A stretch of 64,000 nucleotides of DNA from Methanosarcina flavescens. GTDB lineage: Archaea; Halobacteriota; Methanosarcinia; Methanosarcinales; Methanosarcinaceae. The notes below the pieces were generated by a model, which was not told the DNA's origin, did no database searches, and worked only from the letters and a program-made list of their open reading frames with translations. Position numbers and translations under genes: made by a program. The stretch is taken from positions 1,240,001 to 1,304,000 of the forward strand of contig NZ_CP032683.1 in assembly GCF_001304615.2 (NCBI RefSeq), written 5' to 3'. Shown piece by piece: positions 28,868 to 38,551 of the stretch (position 1 is the stretch's first letter; every line of letters starts with the position of its first letter).

Positions 28868-28932
28868 ATGTGAAACTAGGTTATATGCGCTGTTAGATTT
28901 TTCTTAAATCATATACATTATTAGAGTAATCG

Positions 28933-29004
28933 CATAAATGCTCACAGTTCATTGCACATAAATGCTCACAGCTCATTGCACATAAATGCTCACAGCTCAT
29001 TGCA
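28933..29004. repeat. Tandem repeat, 24 bp x 3
   Basis: Three abutting copies of a 24-bp unit beginning CATAAATGCTCACAG. The first differs from the other two by one base. It lies 190 bp upstream of the SDR gene and 65 bp beyond the start of the broken HicB gene. Confidence 0.95.
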
Positions 29005-29193
29005 ATTCAAATAAAACAAGAACAAGAAACTGATTTTGAATACAGATGAGCTCCTATAAAAATCTACTCTCAAAGTTTATATAGAGTCGATACTAAATTT
29101 TATAAAGACTCTGAATAAAATATAATTTCGGGGATTTATACAGAGCCTACTTTTAGTTATGTACTGAAACAACAATTAAAGGGGAGGATTATA

Positions 29194-29961
29194 ATGAAGA
29201 ATCTATTTGATTTAACCGGAAGAGTTGCTATTGTAACAGGGGCTTCTTCAGGGCTTGGAGTGGATTTTGCAAAAGCTCTGGCAAATCAGGGTGCAAATCT
29301 TGCTTTAGTCGCACGCAGGGAAGAAAAATTAAAGGAAGTACAGAAGGAAATTGAAAAACTCGGCGTAACCTGCCGCTATTACGTGTGTGATGTAACGAAA
29401 ACCGATCAAATTAAAGATGTTGTAGAGCGGGTGGAAAAAGACTTCGGCAGAATTGATATTCTTGTAAATAATGCCGGGCTTGGGCTTGTTGATGCTGCTG
29501 AAAAAACAACAGATGAAATGTGGCGCACAATGGTTGATACCAACCTGAACGGGGTTTATTTCTTCGCCCGCGAGGTCGGAAAAGTAATGCTGAAGCAAAA
29601 ATACGGAAGAATCATTAACATAGGGTCGATTCACTCAACCGTGTCAATGAAAGGATTACCTGTCACAGCTTATTGTGCAACAAAGGGCGGAGTATTAATG
29701 CTTACTAAGGCTTTGGCAACTGAATGGGCAAAAGAAGGCATTACGGTTAATGCAATCGGACCCGGATATTTTGCGCTTGGAATGGCCGAAGGAGTTGTTG
29801 CTGATCCGGAATTTGCGAAAATCATTGAATATATGTCTCCGATGGGACGTGCAGGAAGGTCCGGAGAGCTCGATACGACAGTTATTTACTTAGCATCCGA
29901 TGCGTCGACATTTATCACAGGTCAGATAATTACAGTTGACGGCGGCTGGACTGCACTTTAA
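29194..29961 (+). CDS. SDR-family NAD(P)-dependent oxidoreductase
   Basis: 255 residues. Cofactor loop TGASSGLG near residue 16, NNAG near 93, catalytic Ser in GSIHS near 145, and Y-x-x-x-K in YCATK near 158; the end is FITGQIITVDGGW. This is a complete classical SDR, closest by eye to gluconate 5-dehydrogenase / 3-oxoacyl-ACP reductase types, so the substrate is open. GGGGAGG lies 8 nt before the ATG. AT-rich surroundings, a nearby broken gene and a bacterial flavour suggest it was acquired. Confidence 0.88.
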   Translation: MKNLFDLTGRVAIVTGASSGLGVDFAKALANQGANLALVARREEKLKEVQKEIEKLGVTCRYYVCDVTKTDQIKDVVERVEKDFGRIDILVNNAGLGLVDAAEKTTDEMWRTMVDTNLNGVYFFAREVGKVMLKQKYGRIINIGSIHSTVSMKGLPVTAYCATKGGVLMLTKALATEWAKEGITVNAIGPGYFALGMAEGVVADPEFAKIIEYMSPMGRAGRSGELDTTVIYLASDASTFITGQIITVDGGWTAL

Positions 29962-30045
29962 CGCAAAAAAAATTCTGTTTTACAATATTTATTTCCTTGA
30001 GAAATAAAAGCTAAATACTCCCTTCAGATATTAATTTTCATATTT

Positions 30046-30213
30046 TTATCTATTTTTCAACAAAAACATAGCGAATGCTGATGCACCCATTAGCAAATTG
30101 AATAAAGCTGCGATTAAGAATACCTTAACCTCTGGATTTACGTCTTCACTCAGATTATTATTTCGTAGCCAGAAGAGTAGCAAATTTTTTATACTCTGGC
30201 AGACTAAATTCAT
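30046..30213 (-). CDS. Possible small membrane protein, 55 residues
   Basis: ATG at 30213, TAA at 30046. A polar/acidic middle (NNNLSEDVNPE) is followed by one membrane helix (FLIAALFNLLMGASAFAMFLL) and a basic end KNR. The layout, acidic-Pro then apolar helix then basic tail, resembles a surface-sorting C-terminus, but the protein is too short to carry a passenger. Ribosome site is weak. It is convergent with the SDR gene. Confidence 0.38.
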   Translation of the reverse strand: MNLVCQSIKNLLLFWLRNNNLSEDVNPEVKVFLIAALFNLLMGASAFAMFLLKNR

Positions 30214-30289
30214 TATTCTCTATTCTCGACACTCAGAATTTCAGGAGTTCTGGATGGGGGGCTAATTTACGGTTAATGAAGGTCCAGTT

Positions 30290-30775
30290 TTGCCTCGTCG
30301 GATTGGAACTGACGAATCTGCTGTTACTTCGCTTCCTTTCAGGCTTACGGTTTCAGGCATCCTTTTTGCTGTAATTTTACTTCTCTCCTCAGTTTACCTT
30401 TTTGATTTTCTTGAGGAGGCAAAAGAAAATGCAGCTCTGAACGAGATCTCAAAGCTTACGGCTGCTGCCGAGCAGCTCTCACTACATGGGGAAGGAAGTG
30501 AGATTTCCCTGGAACTCAGGCTTCCTGAAGGTGTGAGCGTGGATTTTGGGGCTCTGCCCGGCCGGGAAGACAAATGGCCTGCGGATGCAAATGATTACTG
30601 CGTCCGTACAGCAGAAAAGGTCACTTTCTACTATTCTGCCGCTTCATTTTCAAATCCTGAGCTTAATGGGTCCGTATCCCTTGCTTCAGGCAGGCACAGG
30701 CTCTTTCTCTCTACAAAGCTCGAACCAAAATCCGGAAGATTATTCGTACTTATTTCCGAAAAAGAAAGCCTTTAA
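30290..30775 (+). CDS. Pilin-like single-pass membrane protein
   Basis: 161 residues from a TTG start with AAGGT upstream. A short N-terminus precedes one membrane helix (LTVSGILFAVILLLSSVYLF, about residues 18-38), then an extracellular helix and beta-rich domain with the usual pilin-like EISKLTAAAEQL spine. It is first of four same-strand genes of similar design. Clusters of such proteins accompany type IV pilus-like ATPase and membrane genes in other Euryarchaeota, but none is in this window. Confidence 0.65.
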   Translation: MPRRIGTDESAVTSLPFRLTVSGILFAVILLLSSVYLFDFLEEAKENAALNEISKLTAAAEQLSLHGEGSEISLELRLPEGVSVDFGALPGREDKWPADANDYCVRTAEKVTFYYSAASFSNPELNGSVSLASGRHRLFLSTKLEPKSGRLFVLISEKESL

Positions 30776-30804
30776 AAAATCTGACACTCAGGAGAAGATT
30801 TGCT

Positions 30805-31476
30805 GTGAGAAATTTCGCTCACGATGACTCGGCATGGGCCGATTTTCTAATCTCAAAGGCAGCACTTATTCTTGCAAGCGTTATTTTGTTTGCAGCAATC
30901 TTTCATCTGGCTGCAAGCTTTAAAGAGCTTGAGATTCAGGAACAGCTTGATATTCTTGCCCGGGATTTTAAAACTGCGGTAGATATGGTTGGATCAAGTA
31001 ACTCAGGATCGGATAGCCTAAGACCAGATAATTCAGGTTCAGATAATTCAGATCCAGGTAATTCAGGTTCAAATAATCTTCAGGCGGATGCTTACTATTG
31101 TTTTGAAGATGAGGAAATTTTCAGGAATTCGCCTTTTATGGAAGATATAAAAGTAAAAATTTCAGGAGAATACATCTGTCTTGAAACCGAGTATCGAGAA
31201 CGGAGTTTCAGGGCTGTCAAACCCTTTACATTCAAAGTTTTACCATTTAATGAATCCGTCCTGCATGAAAAGCTCAGTACAAAATTCGGAGCTCGAGGCG
31301 ATGAAGAAACTTCCCTTACAGCTGATTATGCCGAAATAGAAGCTTTCCTTCAGGCAATCGGGACAGAAGAAGCAGTTTTAGATCCAAATGAAAAAATTTC
31401 ATTGAAAAAAAAGCTTATTTATGTAAAAGATGAGGAGGGAGTTTCTGCTTTTGGCTGTGTCCTTGCTTATCAATGA
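30805..31476 (+). CDS. Pilin-like protein with Ser/Asn/Asp/Gly linker
   Basis: 223 residues, GTG start with AGGAG 9 nt upstream. One membrane helix near residues 14-33 (AALILASVILFAAIFHLAA) is followed by an amphipathic spine (ELEIQEQLDILARDFKTAVDM). A low-complexity linker follows, built on NSGSD/NSDPG units (about residues 58-91), and then a folded domain. The linker repeats at DNA level (GATAATTCAGGTTCA-like) and may vary in length. It probably belongs with the gene before it, which ends 30 bp upstream. Confidence 0.68.
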   Translation: MRNFAHDDSAWADFLISKAALILASVILFAAIFHLAASFKELEIQEQLDILARDFKTAVDMVGSSNSGSDSLRPDNSGSDNSDPGNSGSNNLQADAYYCFEDEEIFRNSPFMEDIKVKISGEYICLETEYRERSFRAVKPFTFKVLPFNESVLHEKLSTKFGARGDEETSLTADYAEIEAFLQAIGTEEAVLDPNEKISLKKKLIYVKDEEGVSAFGCVLAYQ

Positions 31477-32101
31477 TTGGCTCAAGGTTCATCTCAAAAG
31501 TCTTCTCAAAAATCCCATCGAGAAACTGCTGCCCAAAGGTCGGTTAGTGACTGTGTATCTACCCTGCACTGCCATAACGCCTGTAAAACAAACGTGCGCT
31601 GCAATGTTCACTGACGAACGAGCAATAATTGAACCCCACGCCGATTTGCTTTCCGTAGCCCTTGCTGTCACAGGTTTTATGGTTTTTGCAGCCCTGATTT
31701 CGCAGACCTACTTCGGCTATGAGGACCGTTCATTTGCCTTGGAGAATTATGAAAGCGCTTCCCTTCTTGCCGAAACCCTTGCTGACAATCCTATCCTGAA
31801 GACAGGAAGTTCAGGTTTGCTGTCGGCAACTGCCCTTGATTCTCTTTCAGGCCCAGATGGATTCAATGAAAGAGAAAGGCTTTTTGCAGCTTTTTCCGAG
31901 AACTACCGATTTCTGGTTGAAATCCGCACAGGGGACGCCCAGTGTTGCTGGCGGATTATGCCGGACAATGTTGAGCCTGAAGCTTTTGCCGACGGTAAGG
32001 AAAAGGTTGCAGCCTCTGTACCTGTTGTTATTGAGTTGAATCCTGCACAATCGGTGCCTGGGTTCCTTACTGTCGTGATTTATAAGACGGCATGGACGTA
32101 A
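31430..32101 (+). CDS. Pilin-like/secreted protein, start uncertain
   Basis: The frame opens at an ATG overlapping the previous gene by 47 bp. The typical pilin-like part begins only at residue 59 (MFTDERAIIEPHADLLSVALAVTG, ATG at 31604). The membrane helix LLSVALAVTGFMVFAALIS is followed by GYEDRSFALENYESASLLAETLADNP. Residues 1-58 look less protein-like, but GGAGGGAG at 31433-31440 could serve a TTG at 31451. I cannot choose between the starts. Domain of unknown function, part of the same cluster. Confidence 0.62.
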   Translation: MRREFLLLAVSLLINDWLKVHLKSLLKNPIEKLLPKGRLVTVYLPCTAITPVKQTCAAMFTDERAIIEPHADLLSVALAVTGFMVFAALISQTYFGYEDRSFALENYESASLLAETLADNPILKTGSSGLLSATALDSLSGPDGFNERERLFAAFSENYRFLVEIRTGDAQCCWRIMPDNVEPEAFADGKEKVAASVPVVIELNPAQSVPGFLTVVIYKTAWT

Positions 32102-32190
32102 GAAAACCAGTAATAAATGATAGATAAGTAAATTCGAAGCGAGAAATGAGGAACGAAAGTGTAAATATGGGTTGAGATGAGAGAGGTCGC

Positions 32191-33492
32191 ATGAAAAGAA
32201 GAAAAACTGAAGAAATTATAAAAGAAAGCCAGAGATCCAAGCTCCGAAGGCAGGGTAAAGTAGCGCATTTAAGATCTTCTGAGACTTCCGGAAAGTACCG
32301 AAGGAAAAAAGCCGGGCTGGCTTCAGAGTGCTCAGGTTATTCCACTGTTTTTGATGCTATCTTTTTGCTTGTTCTGATTTCGCTTGCAGGTGTCGTGTTA
32401 ATGCCCTCCATGAAGGCCGAAAATCAGTATTATGCAGCCGGGTACACTACTTCTTCAGAACTTGATGTTTATCTGCTTGAGTCGCTGCTTTCCTGTAAAC
32501 TTGAGGATTTCGAATATGTAATTTCTCCTCTTGCAGCTCTTAATATCTCAGTACCTCAAAATTCATTTGTGGAAAATTCCTCTCATGCCCTCTTCGGGAA
32601 AGAGCAGAAACACAGGACTTTTGCTGACCTGGTTGCTGAATATCTTGCCCTTTCCCTGGCAGTTTCAAATAATGATTCTTCGGTTTTTCTAAACCCTCTT
32701 GCTGCGAACTACTTTTCCAGGGATGCGGAGGTCCTCTTAGCGTATCTGGATCAAAAGGCTGCAGGGAGATTCTCTTACAGGTTTGAAGCCTACTGGCATC
32801 CCGTAGAAGCTTTTCCCATTCAAAGCGAACTTATTATAGGGGAGGAACCTCCTGGAAATGCTATCCGGCAAAGTACAGAACTTTCAATGCCCCTCTATGC
32901 CAGCGCTATTTCAAAAACTTCTCTGCTTGCCTGTGTCAACGATTCCGTGCTTGAGACTTCTTTTAACTCCTCAGATGAAGAAGCCAGTAAGATACTCTTT
33001 GAGGCTTTTAATGCTTCACTTGACACCGCAGCTATTGAAAGAGCCGAAGCAGTTACCGGGTTGCTTTTCCCTTCGGATTATTTCGGGCCGGTTTTCGGAG
33101 AGGAAAATGAAGAATCTTTCCAGATCCTGCTCTACGGAGTTTCCGAACAGCCCGCTGGGGAAATATCCGGGGAAGAGGCTTTCACAGCATATTTTTCGAA
33201 TCTGCTTAAAGCCGGGTTCCCGATAGATTCTGGGACTCTTCCTGAAAATATGTCGGCGGCTGATCTTCCTTTGCTTGAGGAACAGATGACCCAATATTTA
33301 AGGGATGAAATTAGAAACGCACTTGAAACTGAATTCTCAGGTGAAATCAATGAAACAGTTTCTTCCATTCTTGAGACTGAAGACCTCACGGAAGCCCGGA
33401 CGCTTCGGGACAAGCAGGTTGAATCTATTTACAGGCAGATAAACCCGGGCGGAGCGCGTATAGTTTTGAGCTTCTGGAATCCCTCATCCTGA
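32191..33492 (+). CDS. Large single-pass secreted protein of the pilin-like cluster
   Basis: 433 residues. A long strongly basic cytoplasmic start (about residues 1-45) is followed by one membrane helix (VFDAIFLLVLISLAGVVLM, 52-71) and about 360 extracellular residues rich in helices. Several N-x-S/T sites (NISV, NSS, NDS, NMS, NET) could be glycosylated. GAGAGGTCGC before the ATG is the ribosome site. The ordering, three small pilin-like proteins then one larger one, suggests a shared surface assembly. Unknown function. Confidence 0.68.
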   Translation: MKRRKTEEIIKESQRSKLRRQGKVAHLRSSETSGKYRRKKAGLASECSGYSTVFDAIFLLVLISLAGVVLMPSMKAENQYYAAGYTTSSELDVYLLESLLSCKLEDFEYVISPLAALNISVPQNSFVENSSHALFGKEQKHRTFADLVAEYLALSLAVSNNDSSVFLNPLAANYFSRDAEVLLAYLDQKAAGRFSYRFEAYWHPVEAFPIQSELIIGEEPPGNAIRQSTELSMPLYASAISKTSLLACVNDSVLETSFNSSDEEASKILFEAFNASLDTAAIERAEAVTGLLFPSDYFGPVFGEENEESFQILLYGVSEQPAGEISGEEAFTAYFSNLLKAGFPIDSGTLPENMSAADLPLLEEQMTQYLRDEIRNALETEFSGEINETVSSILETEDLTEARTLRDKQVESIYRQINPGGARIVLSFWNPSS

Positions 33493-33551
33493 GCATAGAA
33501 AATTTACTTATCACTGAATTTTTCTATATATAAGGTTGAGTTTTTTTATTT

Positions 33552-33866
33552 TTACTCAGGCATATGTATAATAACTGTCAATTCCTTTCCTTCAAGTTCT
33601 TGCCCCACAGAAGAAAGTCGTCCATTGCTCCTAAAAGCACCAGTGAATACTCGATCTTCAGGAGTAACCACAAGGTAACTTCGTTCTTTGTGTCCTACAA
33701 TTATAGTTGCTTCTCTATTGGCATATTCTGTTTTTTTCGGAGCTGGATATCCCTTAGAATCAACGGTGAAGTATTCAACTTCATCATTAAGGTTCGGGAT
33801 TAATACCATATTACACAAAATTTTCATAGCAGTGGTCCTTGGTGGTTTTTTAGGTTCTCCAGTCAT
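33552..33866 (-). CDS. Hypothetical protein, 104 residues
   Basis: Soluble, beta-rich translation (EVEYFTVDSKGYPAPKK, then REATIIVGHKERSYLVVTPEDRVFTG and ELTVIIHMPE). AAGGAA lies 3 nt before the ATG; ATGs at residues 14 and 20 are alternatives. It ends convergently with the pilin-like cluster. No motif recognised; composition and ribosome site make a real gene likely. Confidence 0.65.
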   Translation of the reverse strand: MTGEPKKPPRTTAMKILCNMVLIPNLNDEVEYFTVDSKGYPAPKKTEYANREATIIVGHKERSYLVVTPEDRVFTGAFRSNGRLSSVGQELEGKELTVIIHMPE

Positions 33867-33899
33867 ATTCCTTTCTTATAAGACTCAGATTATATATTC

Positions 33900-34209
33900 T
33901 TTAGGACTTTAGAAAAAGACTTAATCCTTCCTTCTATCAGGGATACAACTCAACGCATTCAGCCCTATAGATTCTAGTGCAGGAGTAGAATCCCAATCAT
34001 TTTACCGCACAATACGAATCTGCCGGCTCATTGAATTATTAAAAGAGTGGCATTTTTAAGCCTTCTGAGCATTATCAAATTTGTTTATCATAGTGGTTTT
34101 CCAGCTTCAAAGGGAGCCCAATACCTCCTCTTCCCAACACAAAGTATATATGGTATGGTGCATTCTCTAGTGATGTTTTTACCGAAAAATTTACGCTTTT
34201 GCAGGGATT
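33900..34209. other. Intergenic region before the rps15 leader
   Basis: About 310 bp, no credible gene. AT-rich stretches near 34145-34165 (AAGTATATATGG) are the likely TATA region for rps15. Confidence 0.4.
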
Positions 34210-34808
<599 letters not shown>

Positions 34809-35054
34809 ACACCTGGAAATCTTTTTTTCACTTTTATGTTATTGTTTTTCTCTGTCCTACTTTGTTTTTCCGTTTTTTCTGTTTTTCTCTGTTTTTCTCT
34901 GTTTTTCCGTTCTCTTCTATCTTTTCCACTTTTTCGATTTTTCCGACTTTTCCAACCGGCTTTGCTTCGCTGTACCAGTTATTTTCGTCCTTTTCTACTG
35001 CTTTTTAAGTTATTGCTGATTATTTCTTGAAGGAATTCCAGAATCCTACATTTT

Positions 35055-35837
35055 TTACAGGTTATTTACAAGTGCCACTTCAGGATTTCCGGGAACCACG
35101 CACCGCATACCTGCAATCTCTCCGATAACTACTGGCAAGCCGTATACCTCCTCGATTACCTGAGGTGTAATCACTTCAGCTCCTCCGTGTGCATGAACCT
35201 TTCCACCCTTCAGGAGAATAAACCTGTCTGCGTACCTGAGAGCCTGGTTAAGGTCGTGCATGGTCATAACGGCTGCAATCCCGTGTTCAAGGACAATCTG
35301 CCTGATAATGGCAAGGATCTCAACCTGATTTCTCAGATCAAGGCTGCTTGTGGGTTCGTCAAGGAGGAGGACTTTTGGCTCCTGTACGAGGGAACGAGCG
35401 ATCGCGACTTTCTGGAGTTCCCCCCCGCTCATTTCGTCGATATAAGCCAGGCGCAGTTTTTCCATTGAGAGCAGCCTGAAGACAGAATCGACTATTCGAA
35501 GATCTTTTTCGGTTACATCCCATTTGATATGGGGCCGTCTTCCGAGCAGGACTGCATCAAAAGCGGTCAACCTTCCGGTTTCCACCCTCTGGGGAACATA
35601 TCCTACAAGGCGTGCAATTTCCATTGTTCCAAGGTCAAAAAGGTTATTCCCATCAAGATGAACTGCTCCTCCTTTAGGACGGAGAATCCTATTAAGGCAT
35701 TTTAAAAGTGTAGTTTTGCCAACTCCATTGGGTCCAAGTATCGCTACAATTTCTCCTTCATCAATAGAAAAAGCAATTTCGTGAAGGACTTTACGGTTTC
35801 GATATAGGAATTCAAGTTCTTCTACAGATAGAATCAT
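35055..35837 (-). CDS. Metal-chelate ABC transporter, ATP-binding protein
   Basis: 260 residues. Walker A GPNGVGKTT near residue 35, Q-loop VGYVPQ, signature MSGGELQKVAIARSL, Walker B KVLLLDEPTSSLD and H-loop MTMHDLNQ. This is the FecE/BtuD class that powers uptake of iron-siderophore, cobalamin or related chelates. It overlaps the permease gene by 4 bp. The surrounding operon (permease, lipoprotein) gives no decisive clue between iron and cobamide. Confidence 0.92.
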   Translation of the reverse strand: MILSVEELEFLYRNRKVLHEIAFSIDEGEIVAILGPNGVGKTTLLKCLNRILRPKGGAVHLDGNNLFDLGTMEIARLVGYVPQRVETGRLTAFDAVLLGRRPHIKWDVTEKDLRIVDSVFRLLSMEKLRLAYIDEMSGGELQKVAIARSLVQEPKVLLLDEPTSSLDLRNQVEILAIIRQIVLEHGIAAVMTMHDLNQALRYADRFILLKGGKVHAHGGAEVITPQVIEEVYGLPVVIGEIAGMRCVVPGNPEVALVNNL

Positions 35838-36916
35838 CGTTTGTACCCCCTGAGAAGTAAGTAAATGAAAGCAGGTGCTCCCATGAAAGCCGTAAGGACA
35901 GAGACAGGAAGCACGTATGGTGATATTATAAGCCTGGCTGCGGTATCCGACACCAGAAGCAGGATTCCTCCAAATAGGGTGGAACCGGGTATCAGGTATT
36001 TCTGGTCGTCTCCTATTACTCTTCTAACCATATGAGGACAGATAAGCCCTACAAACCCAATAACCCCAAGGAAAGCAACAATCACTGCTGAGACCAGGGC
36101 TGCGATTACCATGCCTGTTAACCTTATCCTTTCCACATTGACACCAAGACCTTTTGCGGTCTCATCACCTGCGTCTATGGCATTGTAGTTCCAGCTGTTG
36201 ACAATGAAGAATAGGATTGCAAGCAGCACAACGCCTGTCATTATCTCAAGTTCCAGCCAGTTCACCCTACCTACATCTCCAAAAGTCCAGAATACGACTG
36301 CTGCAAGTTGAGTATCATCAGCAAAGTACTGGAGAAACATCGTGCCTGCGGTGAAGAGAGACGAAAGTGCAACTCCTGCAAGCACCATTACCTCGGGTGA
36401 AGTTCCCCGGATTTTCGAGATTAACAGGATCACTCCGGTTGCAAGGAGGCAAAAGAGGAAAGCTACCATTGTCGTCATGTAAGGGTTATTGATTATGATA
36501 GCGTCTGCAACTGTGGATTGCACCTTGCCGGTGCCCAGAACTACCACAGACACTGCAGCTCCGAAAGCGCCGGCATTTGAAACGCCAAGCGTAAATGGAG
36601 ACGCGATCGGATTACGCAGGATGGATTGCATCACAACCCCTGCAACTGAAAGTCCAGCTCCTGCAACTATTGCAGCCAGAGCTTGAGGGAGCCGGATATT
36701 CCAGACAATCCTCCATATGTTTTCATCAGATTTGGTTACAGGTTCCTGACCTAATAATGTCTGTATCACTTTATAAAAAGGGATCTCTACCGCTCCTACC
36801 GAGATTGAGTAAACAAGCATAAAGAAGAGGAGCAGTAGCCCCCCCATGATCCAGAAGTATTTTCTGCGCACATATGCGAGATAATCTTCCGGAACTGCTC
36901 CACTGGCAAAATGCAC
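35834..36916 (-). CDS. Metal-chelate ABC transporter, permease (FecCD family)
   Basis: 360 residues, about ten membrane helices. FecCD hallmarks: IRLPQALAAIVAGAGLSVAGVVMQ, NPIASPFTLGVSNAGAFGAA and the C-terminal GFVGLICPHMVRRVIG, where the coupling helix meets the ATPase. It forms a homodimer channel in this family. It lies between the ATPase and binding-protein genes on the same strand. Confidence 0.93.
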   Translation of the reverse strand: MHFASGAVPEDYLAYVRRKYFWIMGGLLLLFFMLVYSISVGAVEIPFYKVIQTLLGQEPVTKSDENIWRIVWNIRLPQALAAIVAGAGLSVAGVVMQSILRNPIASPFTLGVSNAGAFGAAVSVVVLGTGKVQSTVADAIIINNPYMTTMVAFLFCLLATGVILLISKIRGTSPEVMVLAGVALSSLFTAGTMFLQYFADDTQLAAVVFWTFGDVGRVNWLELEIMTGVVLLAILFFIVNSWNYNAIDAGDETAKGLGVNVERIRLTGMVIAALVSAVIVAFLGVIGFVGLICPHMVRRVIGDDQKYLIPGSTLFGGILLLVSDTAARLIISPYVLPVSVLTAFMGAPAFIYLLLRGYKR

Positions 36917-36936
36917 CTGTTTTTACCCTCCATCCA

Positions 36937-38148
36937 TCATAGTGAAATCTGTTTGAACCCTAGATTGTCGTACTGTTCGTTAAGGTCCGAGAACACGGGT
37001 TTGCCAACAAAGAAAGTATATATCTCGTCAGCCTTTGCCTCAGGATCGACATCTTCAAACCTGTCCGGATAGAGCACTTTTCCAATAAAATAAGCGTTTG
37101 CCAGCACGGACTCATAGTTGGTGCTATAGAAGTTATAGGGGATTACTCCATACACTTTGCCGTTCTTTACTGCCGAAAGCCCTGTAAGGGACGCATCACT
37201 CTTGAGTTCTCCAATTGCGCCTTCATTACCGAGCTGGAGGGTACCGACATCAATAAATATATACTCTGGATCCCAGCCTACGAGAGCTTCTTTAGCAATA
37301 TCCGCATGTTCTGTGCCCATGCCGGCTGCAACATTATCTGCATTTACCCAGAGGAACGGCGCGTAAGCCGGTTCTGTGGAGACTATTCCGTGAGCTCCTG
37401 ACATACTTACCCCACCAACATAGACCGTCTTTCTTTCGGATTCTGGAATGTCCGCAGTCCTGCTTTCAAGATCCTGCATGGTAGCCTCGATATAAGCAAT
37501 TACCTCTTCTGCTCTCTCCTGTTTGCCTACAGCCTCGCCCATAATCCTGAGAGAACTATACATTTCGGCTTTTTGCTCCTCATTGTTCAAAGACCCGTAA
37601 GGGAATGAGATAACAGGGATACCGGTTTTACTCTGAAGGGTGTCAGCTTCAGCAGCAGCCTGTGCCGATGCCTGGCCAATTGTGCTGCTTTTCAAGATAA
37701 TCTGGGGGTTAACCTCAATGAGCTTCTCAGGATCATCCTTGCCTCTGAACTCACCAATAAGCGGATAATCTTTAAGTTGCGGGTTTGCAAGGAAATAGGG
37801 GCGGCCTTCAATCTCGTTTACCTTTTTCTCCATGCTATCGACTCCTACTACATAATCCTCAGCCTGGAGGTATACAAGGTAGCGCAGACAGCCGGATCCC
37901 GAGCAAACAAGCCTCTCGGCATTCCCGGGTATTGTGACTTTCCTACCGAAACCATCCGTGAGTGTAAGCTCTGCTGATTCAACTCCTTCATCGGCATCTG
38001 CAACTCCTGAAGCTTCCGCTGGAGCCGGTACTTCCGAATTATCAGCCGAAGTAGAATCCTCAGCACATCCCGAACTAATAACTAGGGCAGCAATGAGTAT
38101 TCCAACTAGAATAATTTTATTTAATTTAATACCGTGGCCTACTTTCAT
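36937..38148 (-). CDS. Metal-chelate ABC transporter, substrate-binding lipoprotein
   Basis: 403 residues. Signal peptide with lipobox LVISSGC (Cys about 28), an Ala/Glu-rich linker, then a class III periplasmic-binding fold: VTIPGNAERLVCSGSGCLRYLVYL, GVDSMEK, and later PEYIFIDVGTL and VYGVIPYNFYSTNYES. It captures the chelate outside the cell and hands it to the permease. The gene is first in a three-gene operon. The promoter region upstream contains palindromic AAAGTT/AACTTT motifs. Confidence 0.92.
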   Translation of the reverse strand: MKVGHGIKLNKIILVGILIAALVISSGCAEDSTSADNSEVPAPAEASGVADADEGVESAELTLTDGFGRKVTIPGNAERLVCSGSGCLRYLVYLQAEDYVVGVDSMEKKVNEIEGRPYFLANPQLKDYPLIGEFRGKDDPEKLIEVNPQIILKSSTIGQASAQAAAEADTLQSKTGIPVISFPYGSLNNEEQKAEMYSSLRIMGEAVGKQERAEEVIAYIEATMQDLESRTADIPESERKTVYVGGVSMSGAHGIVSTEPAYAPFLWVNADNVAAGMGTEHADIAKEALVGWDPEYIFIDVGTLQLGNEGAIGELKSDASLTGLSAVKNGKVYGVIPYNFYSTNYESVLANAYFIGKVLYPDRFEDVDPEAKADEIYTFFVGKPVFSDLNEQYDNLGFKQISL

Positions 38149-38551
38149 ATTACTTTCCTCTATAATTAGAGAGTGAAAGTATTACATAAAGCTAACTTAA
38201 TTCACCTGTTTATTATTTAAACCTTAAAAGATTCCCGAAATTGGTGAGTTATTGTGACTTTTAAAGCCAGATGAAAATAAACTAACAGCACTACCTGAGT
38301 TCAGTCTGAGTTCAATCATTGAAATCGATATCCTGTGAATGCTTCTGTTTTTTCGTAGATTTAAGGTTGAAAAAAGGTTAACTTTATGAAAACTGATCGG
38401 GTAAACTTTGATTAAAGTTAGGTAAAGTCCTCAAAAGTAGATAAAGGTCTGATGAAAGTTAAAATAAGTGAAAAATAAATGAAAACTAAATAAATATAGG
38501 ATGAAGTCGAATAATAATACTTACTTTGAGGTTATCCACAAAAAAGTTAAT
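38149..38551 (-). promoter_or_regulatory. Promoter region of the ABC operon with palindromic motif
   Basis: 403 bp, AT-rich, no gene. AACTTT-GATT-AAAGTT at 38404-38419 is a 6-bp inverted repeat, and related half sites (AACTTT, AAAGTTA) recur at 38379-38390 and 38455-38465. They could bind a DtxR- or NikR-like metal regulator, but lie 250 bp upstream of the gene, far for an archaeal operator. Confidence 0.35.
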
